A DNA stretch of 64,000 nucleotides from positions 1 to 64,000 of the forward strand of contig NZ_PVUF01000003.1 of the NCBI RefSeq assembly GCF_003003215.1, read 5' to 3'. Positions within the stretch are counted from its first letter, which is position 1. Every line of letters starts with the position of its first letter. Below are positions 9,150 through 15,076 of this stretch, piece by piece. This stretch comes from Tritonibacter scottomollicae. Lineage in GTDB: Bacteria; Pseudomonadota; Alphaproteobacteria; Rhodobacterales; Rhodobacteraceae. The notes beneath the pieces are model-generated. The model was not told the DNA's origin. It made no database searches and worked only from the letters and a program-made list of their open reading frames with translations. Position numbers and translations under genes: made by a program.

Positions 9150-9230
9150 GAGGCATCCATTCGTCAAAGTGCAAGGGGTACGCACGTGAGATGCGTGATC
9201 GAAATCAACATCCATCAGCAATTGTTTATT

Positions 9231-9264
9231 GCAAAACGATAAGAATCAGTGCAAATGCGATAAG
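9231..9264. promoter_or_regulatory. Direct repeat pair upstream of DUF2975/HTH genes
   Basis: Two imperfect direct repeats, GCAAAACGATAAG (9231-9243) and GCAAATGCGATAAG (9251-9264), start exactly 20 bases apart, about 30 bases before the DUF2975 gene. The spacing of two helical turns suggests a binding site for a dimeric regulator, possibly the HTH protein encoded by the second gene. No convincing -35/-10 pair was identified. Confidence 0.4.
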
Positions 9265-9293
9265 CACACAACAGCAACTCTATGAGGTTTCAC

Positions 9294-9827
9294 ATGAGCG
9301 AAAATCGCTTGTCCCGCTTATCTTGGTGGCTACACCTACTCGCCACGCTCTTTGTCATCGGCATCGTCACCAGCGTCGTGGTGGTTGGCTTTCTGTTTGC
9401 GACCGATCCCAACGCCGTCGAGCTTACCGACTTCCAGGTGCCTGCAGAGAACATCGTGGTCGGCCCCATGTTTTGGTTGGGCTTTGCCATCAGCCTTATT
9501 CCGACTGGCTTTGCCATCTGGGCAATCCTGCTGCTGCGCAGGTTGTTCCGCTGTTATATGGCGCGCGAAGTTCTGACAGCTCACTGCGCCACGTTGATCA
9601 AGAAGAGCGGCCTTGCGTTGCTGATCATGGCAATACTGCGCATCGTGCTCCAACCTGTTGTCACGGCTTTGATGAGCTGGTCGGCCCCTGCGGGAGAACG
9701 TATGCTCTCGCTCGGTATTGGGACGCAGGACATCAACTTCTTCTTTGTTGCCGGCCTATTGGTGGTTATTGGTTGGGCCATGAATGAGGCGGCAGGTGCC
9801 GCGACAGAAAACAAAGCGTTCGTGTAA
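9294..9827 (+). CDS. DUF2975 membrane protein (prophage accessory gene)
   Basis: A 177-residue integral membrane protein with four probable transmembrane helices (about residues 12-35, 62-85, 105-128 and 148-168). This matches DUF2975 proteins, which are usually encoded beside a small YozG-type HTH regulator, as here. The chosen ATG has GAGG six bases upstream. The stop overlaps the ATG of the next gene (TAATG), so the two are coupled. The pair runs opposite to the phage late genes and looks like an accessory (moron) insertion. The molecular function of DUF2975 is not known to me. Confidence 0.8.
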   Translation: MSENRLSRLSWWLHLLATLFVIGIVTSVVVVGFLFATDPNAVELTDFQVPAENIVVGPMFWLGFAISLIPTGFAIWAILLLRRLFRCYMAREVLTAHCATLIKKSGLALLIMAILRIVLQPVVTALMSWSAPAGERMLSLGIGTQDINFFFVAGLLVVIGWAMNEAAGAATENKAFV

Positions 9828-10051
9828 TGGAAGTCGTTGTCAGGTTGGATGTCGTGATGGCACAGCGCAAGGTGAGAGGTCGTGACCTTGCCAAAGAGAT
9901 CGGCATTACCGAACAAAACCTGAGCCTGCTTAAATCAGGTCGCGTAAAAGGTATTCGCTTTGATACACTTGCCAAACTATGCGCCGCACTAGACTGCCAG
10001 CCCGGTGATTTGCTTGAGGTTGTCGACACCACCGAGGCGCAACCGACCTAA
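9827..10051 (+). CDS. Small Cro/CI-type HTH regulator (YozG-like)
   Basis: A 74-residue single-domain HTH_3 protein: helix-turn-helix at about residues 20-45 (LAKEIGITEQNLSLLKSG), then the IRFDTLAKLCAALDCQPGDLLE extension typical of YozG/YgzD-like regulators. These small regulators are commonly paired with a DUF2975 membrane protein. The gene starts inside the stop of that membrane gene, so both are made from one transcript. It likely autoregulates the pair through the direct repeats at 9231-9264 (inference). Confidence 0.88.
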   Translation: MEVVVRLDVVMAQRKVRGRDLAKEIGITEQNLSLLKSGRVKGIRFDTLAKLCAALDCQPGDLLEVVDTTEAQPT

Positions 10052-10080
10052 GCGACATCATGGAAGACATCGCAAACGAA

Positions 10081-10115
10081 GTGCGCCCGGAGCAGGATCT
10101 CTGCACCGGGCGCAC
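10081..10115 (+). terminator. Hairpin after DUF2975/HTH pair
   Basis: Perfect 10-bp inverted repeat GTGCGCCCGG (10081-10090) and CCGGGCGCAC (10106-10115), about 30 bases past the HTH gene stop and before the convergent phage gene. It has no clear U-run, so it may act bidirectionally or only as a transcript-end stem. Confidence 0.6.
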
Positions 10116-10154
10116 GTTGGGTGACTGCAATATGTCAATTGGGCTAGGATTTCG

Positions 10155-10811
10155 TCAAGCGGTTTTCTTCCATGGCGCGCTTGGAGGCATCACGTTCGTT
10201 ACCACATGAGAGGTTAAGTGACTGATCTGAAGCGCTGATTTTATTTCCAAAAGGGCTGACCACCATTGCAGATATCCACGCCGCATCGATGCGATCTCGC
10301 GCGCAGTTGGACGGATTTCAATTGGAGAGTAGAGCACCGGCTCCATCGCGATACTGCCATTGCGCTTGCGGCGGGCTTGATGGGGCCATCCCACTGAACC
10401 GAGTTCCAACGCATCTGATGTCCGTGCCCGCGTGCCATGCCGGTTGGTCGCGGTTGCCCTGGGGCGCACCTGCAACTCGCTCCTCCATTCAGGAGCCCGA
10501 CCAGAGCGCGCCAGCTCCGCAATCCAGATCGCCATACGCCGGCCACCGCAACTCTCCGGCAAGACAGCCAAGGTGCTGGCCACGATATCCGCATCATGAT
10601 GCGCCGAGGATGTGCCGCCACCCTGAACCCGACACCCCAGCCGCGCCTGCTCCATCAAGATGTACTCCATCCCGACACCGGGCTTTGCCCCGGTTTCGCG
10701 CTCGATCTCATCAAAGTCTATGCCGACCTTCTCGCGTTGAAACGCCCACTCGATGATGTCCAACACTGAAACAGATCGTTTGGTCGCGATCCCATGGGCA
10801 CCGCTGCGCAT
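10155..10811 (-). CDS. Conserved hypothetical prophage protein
   Basis: A 218-residue protein beginning MRSGAHGIATKRSVSVLDII. It has a VLDIIEWAFQREKVGIDFDEI segment, GMEYILMEQARLGCRV, and a SSAHHDADIVASTLAVLPESCGGRRMAIWIAELARSG block. This type is recurrent in alphaproteobacterial prophages, but I know of no assigned function. It is the last gene of the leftward early block and starts 8 bases after the stop of the preceding gene. The basic C-terminus and position before the late genes make a regulatory or DNA-binding role possible; this is inference. Confidence 0.65.
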   Translation of the reverse strand: MRSGAHGIATKRSVSVLDIIEWAFQREKVGIDFDEIERETGAKPGVGMEYILMEQARLGCRVQGGGTSSAHHDADIVASTLAVLPESCGGRRMAIWIAELARSGRAPEWRSELQVRPRATATNRHGTRARTSDALELGSVGWPHQARRKRNGSIAMEPVLYSPIEIRPTAREIASMRRGYLQWWSALLEIKSALQISHLTSHVVTNVMPPSAPWKKTA

Positions 10812-10819
10812 CGTAACCG

Positions 10820-11404
10820 TCAAACCGCACCTGCCTCTGCGACCAGTGCCGCAATCCGCTGGCATTTGTCCTGCGCCTGACGCCGTGCCTTGCGGAATTT
10901 CCAATCCGCATCCGACAACGTCCCACCCCGCGCGATCTGCTCATCCTGGCGGACAATCTGGCGGCGGGCATCCTCGGCCTTGGACCGGATCTGGTTCAAA
11001 TCATACTCTCTGGGCCACACCCTCGACCGGCGCAGATAGCCCAGAAGCTCGGGCGCCCAGCCCTCGGCAAGCGCCGCCTGCCCCAACCGATGCGCAAACA
11101 CCGCCCGAAACAGCGGCGACGCATCATCCGGCGGTGGCTGGATCGCTGCCGCCCATTGCAGGATCTTCGCCGCAATCGGGAACTGATCCTGTCCCTTGCC
11201 ACCCGGCATGCTGGCCACCTGCTCCGCCAGCGCCGAGAGGTTCAGATCATTCATATACGCCAGCTTGCCGCAGAGATCCGTGATCATCACATCAAACTGC
11301 GCCACCGTCAGTTTGCTGGGCTTGGCCAGCCCCAGCCGCACCAGCGGCTCGATCAACAACTGCCGGACCCGCGCCGCGCCTGCCGCCTGTTCCTTCGCAT
11401 CCAT
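10820..11404 (-). CDS. Phage early-region protein, unknown function
   Basis: A 194-residue mostly helical protein (MDAKEQAAGAARVRQLLIEPLVRLGL...). The second half is strongly charged, with a YDLNQIRSKAEDARRQIVRQDEQIA helix. It lies in the leftward early operon, downstream of a replication-type gene and a repeat cluster at 11516-11585. By position it may belong to the replication module (for example a helicase-loader-like accessory), but no motif proves this. Confidence 0.65.
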   Translation of the reverse strand: MDAKEQAAGAARVRQLLIEPLVRLGLAKPSKLTVAQFDVMITDLCGKLAYMNDLNLSALAEQVASMPGGKGQDQFPIAAKILQWAAAIQPPPDDASPLFRAVFAHRLGQAALAEGWAPELLGYLRRSRVWPREYDLNQIRSKAEDARRQIVRQDEQIARGGTLSDADWKFRKARRQAQDKCQRIAALVAEAGAV

Positions 11405-11467
11405 CTCTGCACCTCTTTTCTCAGCAAATCCGAGTTATCCACAGCCACCGAACCCGAACGGTCCCGC

Positions 11468-11585
11468 GACTGTCCTTCTGTTTTGTTATTTCTCTGTCTC
11501 TGTCCCTGTCGTGCAGGACAGTCTGAGACTGTCCGAGACTGTCTTGAACTGTCCGCCGGACAGTCTTGGACACTGTCGGACAGTT
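11468..11585. repeat. [G/A]ACTGTC iteron-like inverted and direct repeats
   Basis: Heptamer [G/A]ACTGTC or its complement occurs repeatedly: GACTGTCC at 11468-11475; GGACAGTC-tga-GACTGTCC at 11516-11534 (perfect 8-bp arms); GACTGTC at 11537; AACTGTCC at 11547; GGACAGTC at 11558; GGACAGTT at 11578-11585. Copies at 11527, 11537 and 11547 are exactly 10 bases apart. The cluster fills the gap between two early genes and could be a phage replication origin or a regulatory array. Confidence 0.6.
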
Positions 11586-12222
11586 ATCGGACGGAGCCGG
11601 AGCGCGCCTGGCCGAGGTCGAACATATGCGTCGACCAGGACCGCATGGCGCGCTCGATCCAGCTGGCGTTGCGGTATTCGCAGCCCTCCTGGACCAGCCA
11701 TTCGTCCATCCAGCGAATGGCGGCGTCATTCTTCGCCAGCTCGGCGTGATAGCCGGCCACCGTCATGCGCAAACGCTGCAACCGCTTGGCCGCATTGGCC
11801 GCTTCATGCTTGGCGCGGTTGTCTTCCTTGCGTGACAGCGCCTCGGTCAGCGACCGGAGCACCATCGGATGCATCAGCCGCACCTCGCCGCCCTCGCAAA
11901 TGCAGGGCGTCCACTTGTGCAGCGGGCCGTAGTCCAGCTTGCACAGAGATCGGAAGTGCCCCGGATCCACCAGCAACAGCTTGGCCAGCGTCTCCAGATC
12001 CTGCGGCACCGTGCCGACCGGCGTCTGGTCATAGGCGATATTGATCAGATCGAAGTAGAGCGCCCGGCACTCCGGCGTGCCCTTCAGCCGCATATCCGAG
12101 TTCAACCAGCGCCGCCGCTCCCACGCCATGAAATAGTGACTATCAAGCCGGTCCTCGATCCCCAGAGGATATTCCGGCAGCTCCTCGGTGGAGACCGGCT
12201 GCAGTCCAACCGCGCCCAGCAT
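11584..12222 (-). CDS. Putative phage replication (DUF1376-like) protein
   Basis: A 212-residue protein (MLGAVGLQPVSTEELPEYPL...). The segment MRLKGTPECRALYFDLINIAYDQTPVGTVPQDLETLAKLL resembles the winged-helix N-terminal domain of DUF1376/replisome-organiser-type phage proteins, and RKEDNRAKHEAANAAKRLQRLR is a basic helix. It lies in the early operon and overlaps the upstream gene (ATGA). Downstream, an alternative frame continues to about 11421 with a repetitive TVSKTVRRTVQDS...HDRDRDREITK tail like those ending some replication proteins. A frameshift is therefore possible. Confidence 0.6.
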   Translation of the reverse strand: MLGAVGLQPVSTEELPEYPLGIEDRLDSHYFMAWERRRWLNSDMRLKGTPECRALYFDLINIAYDQTPVGTVPQDLETLAKLLLVDPGHFRSLCKLDYGPLHKWTPCICEGGEVRLMHPMVLRSLTEALSRKEDNRAKHEAANAAKRLQRLRMTVAGYHAELAKNDAAIRWMDEWLVQEGCEYRNASWIERAMRSWSTHMFDLGQARSGSVR

Positions 12223-12488
12223 CAGGCTGCCTCACCAAACAGAGACGACAGCTCATCATCGATTGCATCGATCAGCTGCGGGCCGTTGTCGACCGCATGG
12301 CTGCGCGCCATCTTGCGATAGCGTCCGGACCAACCGCGATAGCGGCAGATCTGGGAACAGGTCTGCCGCGATGCGCCAGTAAACGAGGCCATATCCGCCA
12401 AGGTGCATTCCCCGGCCCTGTCCTCGATCAGCCACCAGATCTGATAGGCGATCCGCTCGATACGCGGTGAAGTGATCTGTGCCATCAT
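12222..12488 (-). CDS. Small helical prophage protein, possible HTH
   Basis: An 88-residue protein starting MMAQITSPRIERIAYQIWWLIEDR. The segment CTLADMASFTGASRQTCSQICRYRGW looks like a helix-turn-helix, followed by a basic WSGRYRKMARS stretch and an acidic C-terminus. The ATG overlaps the TGA of the upstream gene (ATGATG arrangement) and is preceded by GAGGGCAGC. It overlaps the next gene by four bases. An early-operon DNA-binding role is likely but not proven. Confidence 0.65.
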   Translation of the reverse strand: MMAQITSPRIERIAYQIWWLIEDRAGECTLADMASFTGASRQTCSQICRYRGWSGRYRKMARSHAVDNGPQLIDAIDDELSSLFGEAA

Positions 12489-12808
12489 GCTGCCCTCGCC
12501 AATTTGTCTTGGAAGAACGCCGCCGCGCCGGGATCCGTCAGGATCATCAGCAAGGCGGTATGGCTGGCGGGCGCGGTTACAGCACCCCACCAGTTCAGCG
12601 CGGTCTGGAACGACACATCGCAGAACAGCGCCACCTCGCGCGGGCTGTGGAACCGCGCGTGGAAGTAAGCCGACCAAAGGTCAGGCGCGCTGATCTTCAG
12701 TGCATATGGATCCAACTGATTTGACCAAGACGCTTGGTCAGCTGACGTGCCAGGCTGGTCGCATGGCACATCATTGTTCACGATCAGAGTTAAACGCGGG
12801 CGGCTCAT
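12485..12808 (-). CDS. Conserved prophage early protein, unknown
   Basis: A 107-residue protein (MSRPRLTLIVNNDVPCDQPG...). The C-terminal half SPREVALFCDVSFQTALNWWGAVTAPASHTALLMIL reads like a DNA-binding fold, with the FCDVSFQTALNWW helix-turn-helix resembling phage helper regulators. It is the second gene of the leftward early operon, overlapping both neighbours by four bases (ATGA). Its function is not known to me. Confidence 0.65.
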   Translation of the reverse strand: MSRPRLTLIVNNDVPCDQPGTSADQASWSNQLDPYALKISAPDLWSAYFHARFHSPREVALFCDVSFQTALNWWGAVTAPASHTALLMILTDPGAAAFFQDKLARAA

Positions 12809-13011
12809 GCGGCTGCCTTTTCATTCGGTGGCGGATTGTCAGCCATGTATTTTCGCAACCTCTCAGCAACGGAGAGCGTGCAGCTTTTTCCATCCTTCAG
12901 GCGGCGATAGAGCCGACTGTTTCCAACCGCGCGACTTGTGACAGTGGCTGGCGCTACGCGCCTTTCAGCCGCGTAGCGCTCGATTTCAGAAATAAGCTGA
13001 GCATTCATCAT
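12805..13011 (-). CDS. Cro-like small regulator of the lytic operon
   Basis: A 68-residue basic protein (MMNAQLISEIERYAAERRVAPATVTSRAVGN...). The first part can form a helix-turn-helix, with SRAVGNSRLYRRLKDG as probable recognition region and a helical C-terminus. It is the first gene transcribed leftwards from the switch region, back-to-back with the CI repressor gene. This is the classic cro position, and the cro role is inferred from that. Two start codons lie in tandem (13011 and 13008). The leader is short, as the likely -10 box is about 15 bases upstream. Confidence 0.7.
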   Translation of the reverse strand: MMNAQLISEIERYAAERRVAPATVTSRAVGNSRLYRRLKDGKSCTLSVAERLRKYMADNPPPNEKAAA

Positions 13012-13022
13012 GCGACCATATA

Positions 13023-13037
13023 GGGACTATAATCCCC
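13023..13037. promoter_or_regulatory. CI operator 1
   Basis: GGGACTATAATCCCC, a near-palindrome with GGGA/TCCC arms. On the minus strand it holds a possible -10 box (TATAGT, complement of 13026-13031). With TTGTCC (complement of 13048-13053) 16 bases upstream, this gives a plausible leftward promoter for the cro-like gene. Confidence 0.75.
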
Positions 13038-13046
13038 ACACATCAA

Positions 13047-13061
13047 GGGACAATCATCTCC
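13047..13061. promoter_or_regulatory. CI operator 2
   Basis: GGGACAATCATCTCC, second copy of the 15-bp GGGAC-N5-TCTCC/ATCCCC element, 24 bases from copy 1. It overlaps the proposed -35 box of the leftward promoter, so bound repressor would block the cro-like operon. Confidence 0.7.
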
Positions 13062-13079
13062 TATCGGTAAAAGAATTGC

Positions 13080-13094
13080 GGGACTATTGTCTCC
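13080..13094. promoter_or_regulatory. CI operator 3 at the repressor gene start
   Basis: GGGACTATTGTCTCC, third copy, ending 2 bases before the proposed CI start at 13097. It contains TATTGT, a possible -10 box for a leaderless CI transcript, and no good -35 box is seen. Binding here would give negative autoregulation. The leaderless reading is inference. Confidence 0.65.
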
Positions 13095-13096
13095 AT

Positions 13097-13726
13097 ATGC
13101 CTTTATCATTCAGAGAAGCGCTCAATGGAGCCATGTCAGCATCTGGGCTTTCGATGCGAAAACTGGCTGAGAAGGCTGGCGTTTCGTATGAGCAGCTGAA
13201 GAAGATCAACCAAGGCAAAACCCAAAGCACCAACGCAGAAGATGCGCTCCGCATAGCTGCCGCGCTTGGCATATCGCTTGAGAGCTTTATGGCAGGAGAA
13301 TTCGAAGGAACACCAACCATCGCCATTGCAGGCAAGGTAGGCGCCGGTGCCTCCGTCCCTGTATTTGATGCATACGCAAAGGGCGACGGACCACAGGTAG
13401 CTTGCCCGCCAGGGCTTTCACCTAGCGGAGTTGTGGCCGTTGAGGTCGAAGGTGATAGTATGGAACCTGTATATTCGGCAGGTGACCTACTTTTCTACTC
13501 GCGAAATGGGCACGATAGCGTGCCTAGCGATGTCATCGGACACAGATGCGTGTGTGAAGACGAAGAAGGCATGGGTTGGGTAAAGCAGGTGAAAGCCGGA
13601 GATGAGCCCGGTCTTTTCCACCTGATCAGTTTGAACCCAGGCGCGAACAACATTTGGAATACTCGACTAAAATGGGCCGCTCGTGTCCGCCTACATTGGC
13701 CTTCGGACCTCGCAAAGCGGCTGTGA
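13097..13726 (+). CDS. CI-type phage repressor (HTH + S24 peptidase)
   Basis: A 209-residue LexA/CI-like repressor. The HTH_3 domain spans about residues 15-65 (MRKLAEKAGVSYEQLKKINQG). A probable autocleavage Ala-Gly lies at 78-79 (IAIAGKVG). The S24 domain has the nucleophile Ser121 in VEGDSMEP and a catalytic Lys at 163 or 166 (WVKQVK). RecA-stimulated self-cleavage would induce the prophage (family knowledge). The frame opens at 13010, but the ATG at 13097 matches the usual HTH start. Five matching operator-like sites flank the gene. Confidence 0.93.
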   Translation: MPLSFREALNGAMSASGLSMRKLAEKAGVSYEQLKKINQGKTQSTNAEDALRIAAALGISLESFMAGEFEGTPTIAIAGKVGAGASVPVFDAYAKGDGPQVACPPGLSPSGVVAVEVEGDSMEPVYSAGDLLFYSRNGHDSVPSDVIGHRCVCEDEEGMGWVKQVKAGDEPGLFHLISLNPGANNIWNTRLKWAARVRLHWPSDLAKRL

Positions 13727-13802
13727 ACGCCCCCTAACCAAATTCTCGTAGTGACCGAATCTCTCTTCGGGCAATCGGAGGACGTTCGCCCTGCGCATCG
13801 AC

Positions 13803-13818
13803 GGGGATATTTTTCCCC
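13803..13818. promoter_or_regulatory. CI operator 4 (downstream of repressor gene)
   Basis: GGGGATATTTTTCCCC, a 16-bp near-palindrome with the same GGGGA/TCCCC arms as the switch-region operators. It lies 16 bases before the next copy and upstream of the promoter for the rightward xis-int operon. Confidence 0.65.
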
Positions 13819-13827
13819 ACTACACCA

Positions 13828-13857
13828 TTGACAGGGACTATTATCCCCTACTATCAA
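13828..13857 (+). promoter_or_regulatory. CI-controlled promoter and operator 5 for the rightward operon
   Basis: A consensus -35 box TTGACA (13828-13833) and a possible -10 TATCAA (13852-13857, 18-base spacer) enclose GGGACTATTATCCCC (13834-13848), a copy of the CI operator. A GGAGG ribosome site follows before the ATG at 13884. Repressor bound between the two boxes would shut off the operon leading to xis and int. Confidence 0.7.
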
Positions 13858-13883
13858 TCTCCCATCAACCGATGGAGGATTGA

Positions 13884-14165
13884 ATGCAAGACAGACTTGA
13901 AGCCGTGCTGCGTGACGCTCAGCAAATCGCTGGCTCTCCCGAGGATCATCTCGACACCCCGCACCTATTCACTACGGCATGGGCCACGCTAAAAGCCGCG
14001 CGCGGTCAGGGCTTTGATCCTGCCCGCCTGCGCGCTGCACACCTGATCGAGCGCCCAGCACCGACACCTGAACCAACCGAACAGGTCTTGGAGCGCGTCG
14101 GCCACAAGGTGCGCCGCGTCATGGCGGACCGCCAGATCAGCCCGCACGGCCCCCATGCGGCGTAA
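13884..14165 (+). CDS. Small prophage protein, first gene of rightward operon
   Basis: A 93-residue, mostly helical protein (MQDRLEAVLRDAQQIAGSPEDHLD...) with LFTTAWATLKAARGQGFDPARL in the centre and a basic ERVGHKVRRVMADRQ stretch near the C-terminus. I do not recognise a family. It has a strong GGAGG site and a CI-controlled promoter immediately upstream, so it is probably a real early lytic gene. It leads an operon toward xis and int. Confidence 0.65.
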   Translation: MQDRLEAVLRDAQQIAGSPEDHLDTPHLFTTAWATLKAARGQGFDPARLRAAHLIERPAPTPEPTEQVLERVGHKVRRVMADRQISPHGPHAA

Positions 14166-14182
14166 GGCGAGGCGCACCCGCA

Positions 14183-14707
14183 ATGACAAACCCTATCTCT
14201 CAAGGTTCCGCACCCATGGCGGACGGCCCCCGCGGGCGCCGCCCTTGCTCGAATAACGAACACCCGCGCCGCGCTGGAGGATTGCGCGCCGATGGGGTTC
14301 CCGAGGTTTCGCACCCGTCTTGCGGTGCGGATCAGGCGCGGGCGGCTCAATCCTCCAAATTGCCCACCGCCCGCGCATCATCTGCCGAGATCAACACCCT
14401 GGCGCTCTACGCCGCGACAGAGACCCTCAGGGCGACACCGATGCATCAGAGATCGGCGCAGTTTGCAGATCTCGGCGGATGCATCACCGCGCCAGCTTCG
14501 GACGCATGGGTCTATGATGAGGCGCTCTGGCTGGTCGATCTGATGGGCATTCTATGCGCCGGCACATCCCGCCAAAACGCGCTGAGCAACTGGATCAAGA
14601 CCGCCTCGGCGCGCGTACCCCGCCGCGCCAGCGATGGCCGCCCGGATTGCCCCTACGACGGCCAATTGCCCGCGCCGAATTTCGTGCAAAGTGGCTTCAA
14701 TGTCTAA
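14183..14707 (+). CDS. Hypothetical prophage protein (weak)
   Basis: A 174-codon open frame. The first 60 codons are rich in Arg, Pro, Gly and Ala and look poorly conserved. The region from about residue 65 (SSAEINTLALYAATETLRATP) to residue 160, with DEALWLVDLMGIL and NALSNWIKTASARV, looks more protein-like. Translation may therefore begin further in. It lies between the first gene of the rightward operon and a methyltransferase remnant. No family recognised. Confidence 0.4.
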   Translation: MTNPISQGSAPMADGPRGRRPCSNNEHPRRAGGLRADGVPEVSHPSCGADQARAAQSSKLPTARASSAEINTLALYAATETLRATPMHQRSAQFADLGGCITAPASDAWVYDEALWLVDLMGILCAGTSRQNALSNWIKTASARVPRRASDGRPDCPYDGQLPAPNFVQSGFNV

Positions 14708-14762
14708 CGCACTGATCGCCTGCGAAACCAGCGGCATCATGCGCCGCCTCGTTGCCGCCTAA
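14700..14762 (+). pseudogene. N-terminal remnant of a phage DNA methyltransferase
   Basis: A 20-codon frame reading MSNALIACETSGIMRRLVAA then a stop. The IACETSGIMRR segment matches the first strand and SAM-binding turn of phage-type DNA methylases, which typically begin with xVLIACExSGxVRxAF. Nothing resembling the rest of such an enzyme follows before the xis gene. It is best read as the truncated start of a lost methyltransferase gene. Short length limits confidence. Confidence 0.5.
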
Positions 14763-14824
14763 GGCGGCGCGCAGTTCGGAAGCAATGGCCGCCCAAAGCA
14801 AGGTCCTGAATCGAGAGAAATTTC

Positions 14825-15076
14825 ATGCCATTTCAGCAGCTTTTCGTAAAGGAAGCGGACATAGCCAAAATGCTGGGCCATGACGTCAAGTGGCTACGCT
14901 CAAACAGTGAAACACTCGAACGTCAGTACGGCTTTCCCAAGATCGATCCTGCAATAGGCATGCGCCACCGTGAGGCGGTTGAGGAATGGGCGCGAGAACG
15001 CAACGCTAGATCTGCTAAAGCGCGCTCCCGGCGGTTGACGGAAACCAACCATACGGAGAACCACGATGCGTTTTAG
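14825..15076 (+). CDS. Excisionase-like small DNA-binding protein
   Basis: An 83-residue protein (MPFQQLFVKEADIAKMLGHDVKWLRSN...). The N-terminal half is a winged-helix/AlpA-like HTH: FVKEADIAKMLG, then KWLRSNSETLERQYGFP. A basic C-terminal tail with ERNARSAKARSRR follows. Small HTH proteins of this type directly before a tyrosine integrase usually direct excision or regulate int. It overlaps the integrase gene by 11 bases, in a different frame. Confidence 0.75.
   Translation: MPFQQLFVKEADIAKMLGHDVKWLRSNSETLERQYGFPKIDPAIGMRHREAVEEWARERNARSAKARSRRLTETNHTENHDAF

Noticed and set aside
10081-10115. Phage packaging (cos) site at the hairpin
   Set aside because: It lies well away from the terminase gene pair and looks like a transcript-end stem; no cos landmarks seen.
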